Positions 24,092 through 36,608 of a stretch of 64,000 bases of DNA are shown piece by piece. Each line of letters opens with the position of its first letter. The stretch's first letter is position 1. This DNA comes from Malus domestica (taxonomy: Eukaryota; Streptophyta; Magnoliopsida; Rosales; Rosaceae). A program made the position numbers and the translations under genes. Under the pieces are notes generated by a model. It was not told the origin of the DNA and searched no databases. It saw only the letters and a program-made list of their open reading frames with translations. The stretch covers positions 2,926,501-2,990,500 of the forward strand of contig NC_091675.1 of NCBI RefSeq assembly GCF_042453785.1, read 5' to 3'.

Positions 24092-26587
24092 TTTTAGAGA
24101 GAGAGGGAGAGAGAGGGAGGGATGGAGAGAGAGAGAGGGAGATTTACAAAACTAAAGTTATGTAATTAATGGTTTATGCTTTTGTTGGGAGTTTGGGAGA
24201 GAGGGAACGAATGTGTGATATGGATGAGAGACTAGTCTTGAAAAGAGAGTGATCTTTTATAATGGTGACTTTGGGTTAATGTTGTTATGGACATGTATAA
24301 GTATTTTAAAAATGAAAAATGATTTGTGCACGCTCGTTTTCTTATGTTTTATTTTATTTTATTTTTGTTATTAATCTTTTTTTTTTGATATTCAGTTTAA
24401 ATTCAAAAAGTAAAAATGAGTGTTCAAAATGAAAAAAAATGGTAAAAAACTCTAAATTTTATTATTTGTATCATCTTAATTAACAGCATTTTACTTCTGC
24501 TAAAAAGATAACAAGTCAAGTCACCATCTATAGAAGAACTTGAATGCAACGTATTCTTAATTAGCAATCTAATTCTTACTTATCTCAAGCATAATGTGTT
24601 GCGTGAGAAAGAATCAAGAGGCTATCAAGAAAAAAAAAAAAAAAAAAAAAAAGCTCGAGCTTTTTGCAAAAATGACACAGGATTCACTGGATGAGTACGT
24701 CATGGGTGTGGTGTAACTTTAGGTTACTAATTAATTAACTAAATTATGGGCTTTGCCTGAATTTGCTTTATGTTCAGACCGCTGGTTTGGAATATTCAAT
24801 CAAACACACACAAGAAAAATAAAGGAAATAAATTATAAAAGGGGGGAGGAAAATAGACACAGTAGGTTCAGACTCACACATCAAACCTTATCTCTTGCTA
24901 GGATTTTGCTTCAAAGTCTCGATAATTATTCACCACCATTTGCACCCTAAATATATATTATATAGCTTTACAACGACTTACTCGTTTGAAAAATATTTTT
25001 AAAATACCCGAAGATGTTTTTAGTTAAAGTGTTTTTGGGTTCCAAAAATACTTGAAATGATTTCGGCAGGAAACACCAATGATGTGTTTCTTGAAGAAAG
25101 AAGTTTAAGTGTTTTTCCAAGATTCAATTATATTTTTACTAAATATTGGTTTCAAAAGCAATCTCATCAAGAACGTTTGTAGCTATTTTAAAAGTATTTT
25201 AAAATGAGATCGGAGTCTTTGCAATTTCAATTGGTAGGAAGATATATAAAACATTTAAGGACTTTAGCATGTCACTCCCGCACATAAACAATTTCTTGGT
25301 ACTTCTCCATCTTATTTTTCATTGTCAATAATAAGAGAGAGATTCAAATACCTCTAGTTATAAATTAAGCATTTCATCCCACTCACATTGGGGTTAGGCG
25401 AGTTTACAGGATGTGTCCACTTGAATTCGACTATTTTTATATGTTAAAATAATTTAAAATATAGCCTTATTCATAACAAATATCTTATTATCGTTAATCA
25501 ACAGCGAATTTGTTATTCGTTTATCATTCTTTACATAAAAGTGAGTGCATGGAGCCATGTCTATAATCTTACGAGTGACAGATGCATATATACTTAATGA
25601 CACTCCAAAGTCCAACTATATGTTCTTCTAGCTAATTGCCTCATTTGTTTAATTAAGTGTGGTATAAATTATTGTTTTTTATTAATATTGTACCTAGACA
25701 CTCACCCTCCCATCTCATTCTTCCCTTTTTTGTGACATATCTTTTTTATGCGCAGTGATGGATATGCTTCAATCCATTAGACGCAATTTGTGCCGTTTAA
25801 AATTTTAAATTAAGCCGCCGACAGACACAATTAGTAAGCTCTGATTCTAATTTCTAAATTATATCGAGCATTTTATTTGATTAGACAAAAAGGCACAAGA
25901 ACCGTATTCTGTCTCAACGTACGCTTGAATGGTTTAGTAAAAACTATATTTTTAGTATTGAATTTTCGTACTCTTATGCAATAAAGTTGACCTTGTGAAA
26001 TTCGATATAATTAGCATAAAAGAGTTTTGCTGTTAATGATTTGGTTCGTTTGAATTTACCAAGCAATTTGGGTCTTGTCTTTTTTGAGTAAGTTCCTTCT
26101 TGTTGTAAATATAACTAGAGTCTTGTGCCTCGTGATATTCTAATGTAATCTTTTTTATTTTATTTTGGGCTTGATGCCCTGTTGTAATCCAGAAAAAAAC
26201 AAATATTTAAGTATAATAACCATTAGAAAGGAAAAGTTTGGGATTAATAATGAAACTATAGACATAACATTTGAAAAAAAAGAAGAGAACAAGTTAGAGC
26301 ATATCCGAAAAAGATTTCATAAGTGCCAAGTAGACATTCAACGGTAAAAAAAAGCAACAAAACTTTCTCCAACCAATGCTTCATTTCTCACATGGAATAG
26401 CGTCTAGGCTCTTGCTGCCTAATTTAACGTTGCTGTTAAATTGAGCTTTTGAGTTTTAATAGATGGGCTCTCATTCAATATTAAAATTAGGTTTGGCTGT
26501 AAGAATATGAGTGGATATCAGTTTTCAATATAACGTCCACATAAGCCATCATATTTAAATGTTGTGGTTAAAATTTGATATATCTTT
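24092..26587. other. VQ gene promoter region and gene-poor spacer
   Basis: A CT-rich 5' leader (minus sense) near 24095-24145, then AT-rich DNA. An A-run lies at about 24629-24650. The part at 24975-25200 has MITE-like AAGTGTTTTT sequence without definable ends. No gene could be supported; open frames at 24753 and 26165 (+) have no family signature. Confidence 0.4.
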
Positions 26588-27528
26588 GCCTTAAATGTTA
26601 AAATGTTCCTTGTGTTTTAGTTATTGAGTCAATTTAGTCCCTGTGTTTTCAATTTGACCAATTTGGTCATTGTGTTTTAGTTATTTGTGTTTTAGTTATT
26701 GAGTCAATTTAGTCCATGTGTTTTCAATTTGACCAATTTGATCATTGTGTTTTAGTTATTGGGTCAATTTAGTCATTGTGTTTTCAATTTGGCTAATTTG
26801 ATCATTGTGTTTATCTCTGTTAGCCAATTAAGGACATTTTATCCAATTTTTGAATTTTTTTTTATAAATTATTATAAACTTATATATTTGATTTAAAATA
26901 TTTAAAAATGAAATAAAAATAAAAATTTAAAAAAAAAATTTTTCCTCCCAACTCTCCAACCTCCTCCCTAACATTAAAATAAATGGGCCTGATTTAATAA
27001 TCCGGTGCTTATTTAATACAAGGCTTAAATGTCAAAATAGTCTATGTGTTATAGCCAAATGGCCAATTTAGTCTCCGTGTTTTTTATTTGGCTAATTTAG
27101 TCATCGTGTTTGTCTATGTTAGCTAATTAAGGACATTTCATTCAATCTCTTTTAAAAAATTCATAAGAAAAATTATATGAGATATAATTACCCTTTCTCT
27201 TTATAGAAAAATGAAAGTCAATGAGAAATAACACATATAAGAGATAAAACTTTCAATCTGAAAAATGATTAAGGTTGTGACATAGAAAAGAGAGGGGGTA
27301 ATGTTAGGGAGGAGGTCGGAGAGTTGGGAGTATAATATATATTTTTTAATTTTTAATTTTATTTCATTTTAAAATATTTTAAATCAAATAAATAATTTTA
27401 TAAATAAGTTTATAATAATTTATAATTTTTTTTTTCAAAAATTGGATAAAATGTCTTTAATTGGCTAACAGAGATAAACACAATGACCAAACTGGCCAAA
27501 ACACAAGGACCATTTTAACATTTAAGCC
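26588..27528. mobile_element. Mutator-like foldback element
   Basis: A 941-bp palindromic element. The ends are GCCTTAAATGTTAAAATG (left) and CATTTTAACATTTAAGCC (right). The flanks carry an identical 9-bp duplication TATATCTTT at 26579-26587 and 27529-27537. Long arms pair through ATTGTGTTTATCTCTGTTAG, AAGGACATTTTATCCAATTTT and CCCAACTCTCCAACCTCC. The left arm contains three tandem units of about 60-70 bp (26615-26815). A further end-like sequence, GGCTTAAATGTCAAAATAG, occurs inside at about 27006, suggesting a nested or rearranged copy. No coding capacity. Confidence 0.8.
26615..26815 (+). repeat. Tandem array inside the foldback element
   Basis: Three head-to-tail units of about 60-72 bp, each with GTTTTAGTTATTG(A/G)GTCAAT, TTTAGTCC and TTTTCAATTTG(A/G)C, as if by slippage in the arm. 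Confidence 0.8.
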
Positions 27529-27707
27529 TATATCTTTTGACATGCTCTTAGTAAGCTAAGATTATGACAATTTCATAATACACTTCTCTCCGATCTAAAG
27601 CAATAAAAACGTTAAGAAACATATCGATAACATTTGATATAATAAAAGAAAAGAAAAATAATCGAAGCATGATCTGAACAAATAAAAAGAACAAAAATAT
27701 AACCACA

Positions 27708-27900
27708 GCAAGTGACCCAGTGATAAAGGCGCGGACTGCGGCTTCCCATTAAACAAAAAAATGTGGGAGGTCCCGAGTTCGATACTCTGAGCTGGTGAGT
27801 CTGTTTGACCATGGCCACGAACAGGATGAAATTTTCCATAGCCTCTCTGAATCTGAAGAGGTGGATAAGTGTAGCTTGCAACCGATTGTTCTTTTTTTTT
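27708..27900 (+). repeat. tRNA-derived SINE (second family)
   Basis: The A-box-like AAGTGACCCAGTGATAAAGG and B-box-like GAGTTCGATACTC are about 45 bp apart, as in tRNA promoters. The body continues TGGTGAGTCTGTTTGACCAT and CATAGCCTCTCTGAATCTG. It ends in ACCGATTGTT and a T/A homopolymer. Minus-strand open frames here (27612-28042) are shadows of it. Confidence 0.7.
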
Positions 27901-28227
27901 TCAAAAAAAAAAGAAAAAGAACAAAAAATATATGAGACTGATACATGTATTTACTTAATACATCTGTACGTATTAAGGAAATACAAAGTCTGGCGCTAGA
28001 AAACGTAAATCTGATTCCGACCCATTCAAAAGCCGGTTGCAAAGCCCACAGACCAATTCAAGAAAGTGGGCTATCCTTGTTTTCCATCTAAAAAAAGAGG
28101 GAAAATTTTGGTCAGCTTTGGGCCACAAGAAAACCATTAAAAAAAACCGCCACGCACACGAAGACAAAAAGAAGCAAAACTCTCTCTCTTTCTCTAGATT
28201 CCAGACTTGAAGAAGACGAGGAGGAAA

Positions 28228-30298
28228 ATGGCGAGCTGTGTGTGCTGCAGGCCGTCGATTGTGGCCAGACCGATTCAAAACGACGGCTTTCGAACATCGT
28301 TGGAAGCTCTAAATCGCGTTGGGGTTGTCGTACCTTACGGTACAAGCACAAGGTCCTTCGGAAGGGTTTGCGGCGTGCGAGCTTCCGCTGTGGACTCGTA
28401 TGAAAGTTCATCGAATTTCGCTAATCGCATGGAAAAAGCTTGGTTAATCTCTAAGGTAATTCTGTTTTCGGTAAATTGGGTCTGGTTTTATTTAGAAATG
28501 ATGTTTAATGCGATTGAATTCGATAATTAGGTCTGACCAAAACCCTAATGGAGTGAAAATTTCAGATTGAATCTTGATGAAACGTACCTTATGCATTTTT
28601 TCCGTTTGGTTTGTCGCTCGATTCTCATTTGATTTACTCAATCCAACGACTACTTAGGAAAAAGGAGGGAGGAAAAACGAGTGCGGAAATCATTTCGGAT
28701 AAAATTTAGCTGTGCTTGGTGTAATAGAAGGATAGAACATGGATAGAATTTGGTTTAGTTTAGGTGCTACGAGAAGGTACCGTCGCAAATTAGAACCCAA
28801 GTACATGTTGCATTGTTGCATTGTGAAGGGTTGATGCTCGCAGATTAGAGTTCGACACCATTCAATCAAAGAGACCCACACAAATCTATTGGTTGTTGTC
28901 TAACCTTTAGATGCGGGTCTCTAATTCTTAACATTCTTTGATTAAAACTTTAATAGTATTCAAAGTTTGATTAAAGTCATTTCACTTTGTACACCTCGTT
29001 ATATTACTATTAATATTTATATTTTTATAGTTTTGACATTAATTATTTGATATTTTATGAGATTTATAATCATATAAATTTAAAATCCATCATTATAATA
29101 CTATTAGAAATGGTTACAATAAAAAAATTCAAACATTTTGATTTAATAAATGGATAAAAACTATGTAAAAATAAGAAATAATAAATGGCAAAAGAATGTA
29201 TCCATAGTGTTAAAAAAAATTGGTACCTTTTAAGAAAAAATAGGTACATTTCACATATAACAAAGTGGTACATTAATAAAGAAGAATGGGTACATTATAA
29301 ATAAATTAGGGTGCATATAAAAGATTAAAAAATTATGAGTACAAATGAATTTTTAAAAAATATAGGTGCTAAAAGAAATTAATAAATGGGTACAAAATAA
29401 AACTAAAAAGAAAATACTACAAATTTTAAAAAAATGTTGGAAATTAAAAGTGGGTACAAACTAAAAACATAAATATATGATACAAAGTTTAGGCATAAAA
29501 CATAAATATACCATATGTAATTTTTCTATCATTGATTAAATATATAATATCATGTGACGGTATACACATGGGACAAACACAAATAAAACTTTAAGAAATT
29601 GGGCACAAAAAGAAACTAATATATGGGTACAAATTAAAAATGAAAAGAAAATTGGTTCAAATTAAAAAATATTTACAATTAAAAATAGGTACAAACTAAA
29701 AATAAAAATATATGATAAAAAATTTAGTCATAAATATAAACATACTAATTGTAACATTTTTAACACTAAATGAATATATTTAAAAATAAAAATATTTAAT
29801 TATTCAAATAATTAATGATATTATTAATACCCAATGATCTTGATCAAAATTTGAAAATGAATAGGATTTTAATCAACGGAATAAAAAAAAGAAGGATGTG
29901 AACCTAATTTTCCCTTGTCTAAATCTTCCATGTTTTTGGTACTTGCAGCAACCGAGGCCTATTGCTTGTTCTTCTTGCAACTCAAATGGTCATACTGAGT
30001 GCAAATGGTGTGCGGGTACAGGCTTCTTTATTCTCGGCGATAACATGCTTTGCCAAGTCTCTCCGAAAAGTACAACTTGTGTTATTTGTACCGGAAAGGT
30101 AACTCAAATTGCCAAAGTCAGTGATTCTTACTATCGTCTTCAATTTCCGATATGCATTTGGATTTTCTGCTATAAATAGTACATAACAAAAACGCGTCTC
30201 ATGTTTCTCCATGTCTCTAGGGTTCAATGCGTTGTTCCGACTGTAAAGGAACGGGCTTTCGTGCCAAGTGGTTAGGACAACCACCTATTTCCAAGTAG
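28228..30298 (+). CDS. DnaJ/Hsp40 cysteine-rich (zinc-finger) domain protein
   Basis: Three exons: 28228-28455, 29949-30098, 30221-30298, giving 151 residues. The protein has no J domain. Its C-terminal half is a DnaJ-type zinc finger: CSSCNSNGHTECKWCAGTGF, then CVICTGKGSMRCSDCKGTGF, four CxxC motifs in pairs. This layout is that of small plastid zinc-finger proteins such as BSD2 and LQY1, and of Arabidopsis At5g17840 by recollection; these act as thiol/zinc chaperones. The first 60 or so residues are Ser/Arg-rich with few acids, fitting a chloroplast transit peptide. The ATG at 28228 opens MASCVCCRPS. Intron 1 (28456-29948) holds a TIR element (28934-29881). The exact client is unknown. Confidence 0.88.
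28934..29881. mobile_element. AT-rich inverted-repeat element in an intron
   Basis: The left end TTTGATTAAAACTTTAATAG...TTCAAAGTTTGA is mirrored on the right by TCAAAATTTGAAAATGAATA...TTTTAATCAACGG. The interior repeats GGGTACAAA(C/A)TAAAAA many times. It has no coding frame. It lies wholly within intron 1 of the DnaJ-zinc-finger gene and makes up most of that 1.5-kb intron. No reliable target duplication could be read. Confidence 0.55.
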
Positions 30299-30693
30299 CC
30301 GCCTACTCTCGGTAAGCTTCAACCGTAGGAGCTACTACACAAATTGTAGTAACATCTTAATCATGTTGTAACAGTTCTTCGTTTCTCAAGTTTTGAAAGT
30401 TGCTTATTCTTTAAATTGTGTAGTTAAATCAGCCCACAGAGCATCACCCTTAACTAGTTTGCCTCATTCATCTTAGTTTTTGGAATGTAAAACTATCGTT
30501 GCCTCGACTGGTTCTGTTATCAAATTGATTTATTGTTAGAAATATGGATACGAAGTTTTGCTCGCCATCATCGATTCTGTGTTTAATGCTGATTTACTGT
30601 CGCAGTATCAAGTATCCAATACAATGCATATTCATATTCAAACAGAACGTATTCAGATACACACATGAACATCACTGAACAAGACCAGTTGCC
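30299..30693. other. Shared 3' spacer of two convergent genes
   Basis: Only 395 bp separate the DnaJ-zinc-finger stop (30298) and the SKA2-like stop (30694), so the 3' UTRs probably lie close or overlap. Confidence 0.5.
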
Positions 30694-32067
30694 TTAGACT
30701 ATAGCCGAAAAGAGCAACTGATTGATATCCTCCGAATCCGAATCGCGATTCTCATCCCCTGCACAAACAAAGCTTTGTCAAGATACTTTCGAAAACTCCA
30801 TATAAACCTACTGCTGACTTTACATTCTAAACCGTAAACCATGGAGTCACCATCAACGAAAGGCATTCCTTCTCGAGTTTTTGCATCTCTTCGAAAACAA
30901 TGTTTCGTTGCAATAGCAAGCCCGAGCATGACATGCTCTTTTGCACCAAAAGAAGGAAATAAAATCAAAACAAAGCCTAAAAGTGGCCACTAACTACCAA
31001 CATAATTGACAAATCCATAGTTCAAAAGTTGAACAGCAACACAAGACATGGAGAATTTCCTTCTGTTCCTTATTCTATAGAAAAAATATGACCAATTTTG
31101 ATACCCCTTCCCTAATTTACCGCTAAGTCATACAATAGGTAGCCTAATTTGATATCGAATTCGTCGTTCACGAGATTCGAACCTAAGACCTATCACTTTC
31201 AAATAAAGAGAAATACCCCAGACCGTAGTACCGAGAGACGGCAGTAATTAGACAGCAGTAATTACAGTGTTAACGGTAAGAGTTTACCTGTTTTTGATCT
31301 GACTTGAGCCGTCCACTCATCAATGACCTGCATAAAAGATCAATATGGTCACAAGCTTATGTTCTAAATAAGACCGGAAAATGTAAGAAAGGTGAAGCGG
31401 CTGAGAATGTAGCAAGGCATAATGCTGCTGCTTTATCCGAAGAACAAAGCTACCCGCCACAGGATATCTTTGGACGGGCATTTCTTCAGAAACATTGCCT
31501 AGCAATAGTATTTAATCTTGGTTGCTTGCTGGAAAATGGTGCAAACACTCGAACACCATCTGGAAAACTAGCCAACCGTTCACATAGGTACCACTAACAA
31601 CAACAAACAACACAAATACCAAAAAATTAACCTGGTTGAAGTTAGCAAAAGCAGAATCATCCGAATCAGCGTCGGCGAAAACTCCCATCGACGTCTCCAT
31701 CCGCTGCAACTGATTTCTGTTCCCAACCAGAGTCGTCCTCGCCTTATCAATCAAATCCTTCAAAACCCAAAACCCAAAACCCAAAAATCAAAATCGAAAA
31801 CTAAAAATTTCCCAATTTCAGCTGAAATTTTTTGAAAATGACCTGTTTGGCAGAGAGAAGTTGGCGGCAGTGATCTTCCAATGTCGACAATTCTTCTTGA
31901 ATCTTCTTTATCCTCGAAACCAGCTTCATCGGGTTCGCATTGTCCGGGTAGATTTGCTGGAACTCCCTCTCGAGCCGGTGCTGAACCACCGTCAGATCGT
32001 GGTTCGCTTTCGTCAGCAGCTTCACCAAGCCGTCCGTCGCTTCGTGGTGTTCGCTTACGTGTCCCAT
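30694..32067 (-). CDS. SKA2-like spindle and kinetochore-associated protein
   Basis: Four exons: 32067-31843, 31757-31632, 31327-31288, 30758-30694; 151 residues. It resembles the plant SKA2/FAM33A family, members of the SKA complex that links kinetochores to spindle microtubules. The protein is almost entirely helical and charged: LVKLLTKANHDLTVVQHRLE (residues 14-33), a PDNANPMKLVSRIKKIQEEL segment (41-60), then DHCRQLLSAKQDLIDKARTT, all fitting coiled coil. SDDSAFANFNQVIDEWTAQV is the conserved end of the core. The C terminus, DSDSEDINQLLFSAIV, is acidic then hydrophobic. Intron 3 (30759-31287) contains a SINE relic. By recollection Arabidopsis At2g24970 is the counterpart. Confidence 0.85.
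31111..31236 (-). repeat. tRNA-derived SINE relic in an intron
   Basis: On the minus strand: GTACTACGGTCTGGGGTATT (A-box-like), then AAGTGATAGGTCTTAGGTTC and GGTTCGAATCTCG (B box), then a short body. It lies within intron 3 of the SKA2-like gene. The head resembles the SINE family at 21461-21622. Confidence 0.6.
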
Positions 32068-33726
32068 CTCCTCAGAGCTTCACCCTCTCTCTCCTAGGGT
32101 TTTCTGCCCACTAGTAATGGGCGGTTTTGAATTTTGCTTTTGCAGAAATGGGCCGAATTTCAGGCCCATTTATAAATAGCTGTACAGTAGAGGCCCAATT
32201 GCTTCCAGGATGATGGCCGACATGGGTGGGTTACCTTGAAGCAATCTCTTGATCATCTAAAGCTGATTTTAGCAAAAGCCGCGTAGATTCGGAAAAGTAG
32301 ATGCTATTTGCTTTCCTAGAATGACCGTTAACCTTTTAAGGACAAATATTACTATAAGTGCTTTGACCATCTTTTATCAGTTCATTCAAAAAGCTTTACA
32401 TGTGCTTCTCCAAGAAGAACTTCCAAAGTATTTTTCACATCAAAGTGCTTTTCATCTAAAACTGATTTTCACATTTCTACATACGCGGTAAAAAAAAAAA
32501 AAAAACTTGTTATTATCTGAAAACACTTTTAACCACAAGTGTATGGTGTCACTTGTAAAAAACCAAACAGGTTACCTCATGCCATTTGACACTTGAACTT
32601 GATGCGGTGGGGTTTGGATTTCATTCAAACCAGAGTAAAAAGGACCAAGATTGTCTCTCATCCTACTTTCCGTCCCCCTCCATCCCCTCTTATTTTTCAG
32701 CCATTGGTTTCATGACAAATTAATTTAATGCTCCAGATTCTGCCACCTCACCTACAGCTCCAAAGCATCTTTAAAGCTCAATTTTCCAGACTTTTTATGC
32801 TGCATTTCCCGCCCCCTCCCATCTGCTTTTAAGATGCCTTTGTTTCTGATAAGCATTTTACATTGCTCTGTTTTATATCAGGTTTTGATGCTAAGACAAA
32901 AGTAAGAGTGCCTTGGTTGGAAAATGAGATTTCATGCCAACACATGCTTACATTACAAGCGCAACTTTTCTGCAAATTCAAAATTAATAAGCACAGAATA
33001 TGTAGATTCAAAATCACACACAAAAAATTCGTTTTGCAGAAACCAACCGGATCCAAAACTATCTAACTCAATAACTTTGCCTACAATCTCTTGTACTTTA
33101 CGATAGAAGCAAAATTTTCAATTAAGCCTTTGGTAATGCAGACTCAAGAATGTCCAAGATAACTGTAAGTTGGCTTTCTGCAATCTCTATGCATGGCATA
33201 GCTGCTTCTGCAATAACAATAAGTTGGCTTCCTCTCTTCATCTCCAGTGGTCACCGCGTACATTCAAATTCAAAGCCTACAAAAGTTTTTTAAGGATACA
33301 AATGAAATTATACCATGGCATTAGATGCTTTAAGGATAACAAAAGCAATAAAAATATATGAAATATATCAGAAAGCTTTACTTGACTATGCGTGGTATTA
33401 GATGCTTGAAATTTCTTGGTGTGCAAAGGAATAACCAGTGGGATTTGTTCCGTGTACTGGTCCGTTATTTCCAACGGTCGGATCAAGATGCAACGGCCCA
33501 CATGCTCATCTAAACCCAAACAACCAAAAAGATTCCCACCTTTTTTCTTGAAGAAACAGATACAGACCCCTCCAGTTTCTGCTTCCTTCTCCTCCAAGAA
33601 ACACTAGCTAAACTGTGGCACACGCTTTAAACCTCCACCTTCAAAACCCTCTCTCTCTCTCTCACTCACTCTCTCTACCTTACTCTCAGTAATCACAGTG
33701 TAAGTTTTCTCTCTCTAAATCACACT
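32068..33726. other. Spacer between divergent SKA2-like and DRP3 genes
   Basis: Both genes are transcribed away from this 1.66-kb stretch, so it holds two promoters. A (CT)n-rich leader at about 33645-33690 lies in the probable 5' UTR of the dynamin gene. Around 32340-32570 is AAGTGCTTTT-type dispersed DNA with a 16-A run. No other gene seen. Confidence 0.5.
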
Positions 33727-36567
33727 ATGGGAGAAAAAGCTATGGAAGTCCACTCCTCGGCGACCACTCCAAGACCTTCAATGACGTTTGGCTCGTCGCT
33801 AATTCCGATGATCAACAAGCTCCAGGACATTCTCGCGCCGGTGGGCAGCGATAGGCCGCAGATTTCGCTGCCTCAAGTGGCGGTCGTGGGAAGCCAGAGC
33901 AGCGGGAAATCGAGCGTCCTCGAAGCCCTCGTTGGCCGCGACTTCCTCCCCCGCGGCCGTGACATCTGCACTCGGCGGCCGCTCGTGCTGATGCTCGAGA
34001 ATCGCGCGGCGGTGCCCGGTGATGAACACACCGAATGGGGCGAGTTCCGCCACTTGCCCGGAAAACGCTTCTACGACTTCTCCGCAATCCGCCACGAAAT
34101 TCAGGTACGGATTGAGCTTCTTCTTCATCAATGCTGCTTCTAGTTTACTGGCTTGTGATAAATTGACCATTGTTTTGTCAGCGCAGGCGGAGACGGATAG
34201 GGAGGCCGGATTGAACAAAAGGGTTTCGGATAAGCAAATCCGGCTGAAGATTATCTCTCCGAATGTGCTTAATATGACTCTGGTTGATTTGCCTGGAATC
34301 ACGAAAGTTCCGGTGGGAGATCAACCAAGAGACATAGAAGCAATGGTTAGGAAGATGATTATGGGCTATATTATCCAGCAAAACTGTATTATATTAGCGG
34401 TTAGTCCTGCGAATTCGGATTTGGCAACCTCCGATGCACTACAGATGGCTAGAGAAGCTGACGCGACTGGTACCTGCACTTTTACTTATGAATTCGACTT
34501 TTACATCGAATGCATAGTGTACTGACGCAAATGTATTAACAGGTTTTCGAACAATCGGTGTGATCACCAAGGTTTGTGATCTCCTCTTAAGACTCCGGTT
34601 TATTAGATGCCTCAGTTGTTGCATAATATGACAATATTGTTCTATCTGTAGCTTGATATAATGGACAGGGGCACCGATGCTCTTGACTTTTTGCTTGGGA
34701 AAATTATTCCGCTGCAGCTCGGTTATGTTGGTGTTGTGAATCGTAGCCAGGAGGTATGAATTGTTCAAATAGCTTCTTTGTAGCATCCATTTGTTTTGTT
34801 TAGTACATTGCCAAGTTTTACTCTTACAAAAGAAAATGTGGGTGCAGCGTTCAGGCTCTATTACTTAAGTGTTATTCTTGTGACACAGGACATCAATAGA
34901 AACTGTGGGATTGCTGCTGCCCTTGCTTACGAGGAGAAATTCTTCAATAGGCACCTTGTACTGTTCGCTTTCTTTGTATTTAGAGAAAAATGATAATTGT
35001 TTGTGTTGGCACTTAACATCTTTATTACATGTTAAAGGTATATAGTAAACTCTTGGATCATTGCGGCATGCCCCAGTTAGCAAGGAAGTTGAATCAGGTT
35101 GGTATGAACCAAAGGCATAACAAAGTTATACTAACGGGAAATGAAATTCTTAGGTGGTTATGTATCATTTTTTTATATATTATTGCGTACTCTATTTGTT
35201 TTTGCACTGTTGTCATGGTCGATTTCTGTGTTAGATTCTGGAGCAGCATATCAGAAGGGTTCTCCCTGATTTGAAGGCTCGGTTGAATTCTCAAATGGTT
35301 TCTGTTTTGAAAGAATTGCAAGCATATGGGCTACCTTTAGAATCTAAAGTGAGTTGCAAAACAACTTATGAGCTGCTGGTGTTTTCTACTGCATTTAATG
35401 CATGCAGAGAGTTAGAAAACAACTGTTCCCTACATACTGTTGAATTGTTGCATTCACATCCAAATTACATACTGTTGAATTGTTGCATTCACATCCAAAC
35501 ACTATGTCCAAGTCCAATGCGCATTTGCGTCATCATTTTTTCTTAATCACATTGGCAGGACCCTTGTCCTCTTCTTTTTTATTTTTATTTTTATTCATGA
35601 CCAGTCTATAAAGATATTTTGCTAGATAGTGTTGACTGTGCACCATGATGGAAGACTTGTACTTTTGATCTTAGTAAGTAATTGGGATTTTGTTGTTATT
35701 GGTTTGAAAACTTGAAATTGCTGCTGCACATAGCGAAGTGCATAGACAGATGCATTCACATTAAAAAACTTACCCCTCTTCCTTTCTCTTGTTATTGGAA
35801 TAGATAATATACTCTTCACATTTTAGTTGTTTCTAACCATTTTTTGTCACTTGTCCTGAACCAGATGGATCAGGGAATGATTTTGTTGAACATTTTGACA
35901 AAATATTGTGAAGGTGAGATTTCGATCTGTGTTATTTGTTAAATGTCAATCTTTTACTTGCCTGCATGACTTGGAATCATGTATGATATTCCTCAAAGGA
36001 CCACTTAATTTATCTTTCTTAGATTTGTTAGTGCTGTTTTTTCCCAAGAATTGGATTTGTATTTGTCATAGAGAGAGAGTATTGTATTACATTAGCCCAC
36101 TTCTCGAAGAGGATTTAGTAGTGAAAGCTATCAGGCGTTTCTGTGACTGGTTATGAAGCGTGTGATAGTGAAAGAAATTCCTGCAATGGGGTTGGGGTGC
36201 AGTAGAGCTGGAAGGAAATCCACCCAATCCAATTTGCATGAGTGAGAAATACTGTAAACTTGATTTCTCTAATTTTTTTTTTCTCTCAGACTAAGTTAAT
36301 ATTACCGCTTACCTTATCATATGAACTTTACTGACCTGAGAAACTATGCGTTTGTGGAAAATAACAATGATGTCAAATGGACTTAACCATGTGGAAAGCC
36401 TTTCTCTAAAGTCTTGTAGTCTTCTTTAATTTTTGTAATCATGGTTTTTATGATTCTAAGCAACTTGTTTTTAGGACATTTATACTAATAGAGCATGCTG
36501 TTCAAGTACTACCTTGTTTGTCGTTATTTTCATCTTAGCTGTTTTCACTGATGCTGTTAATGTTCCT

Positions 36568-36608
<41 letters not shown>

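Noticed and set aside
26588-26815. Short repeats that might suggest a CRISPR-like array
   Set aside because: The units are contiguous, without unique spacers, within a plant transposon; CRISPR is not expected in a nuclear genome.
27612-28042. Two minus-strand frames of 89 and 97 residues
   Set aside because: They are translations of a SINE body that recurs as a repeat, not of a gene.
33799-34302. Long minus-strand frames opposite dynamin exons 1 and 2
   Set aside because: Shadow of the GC-rich GTPase exons; the plus-strand reading has the GTPase motifs.
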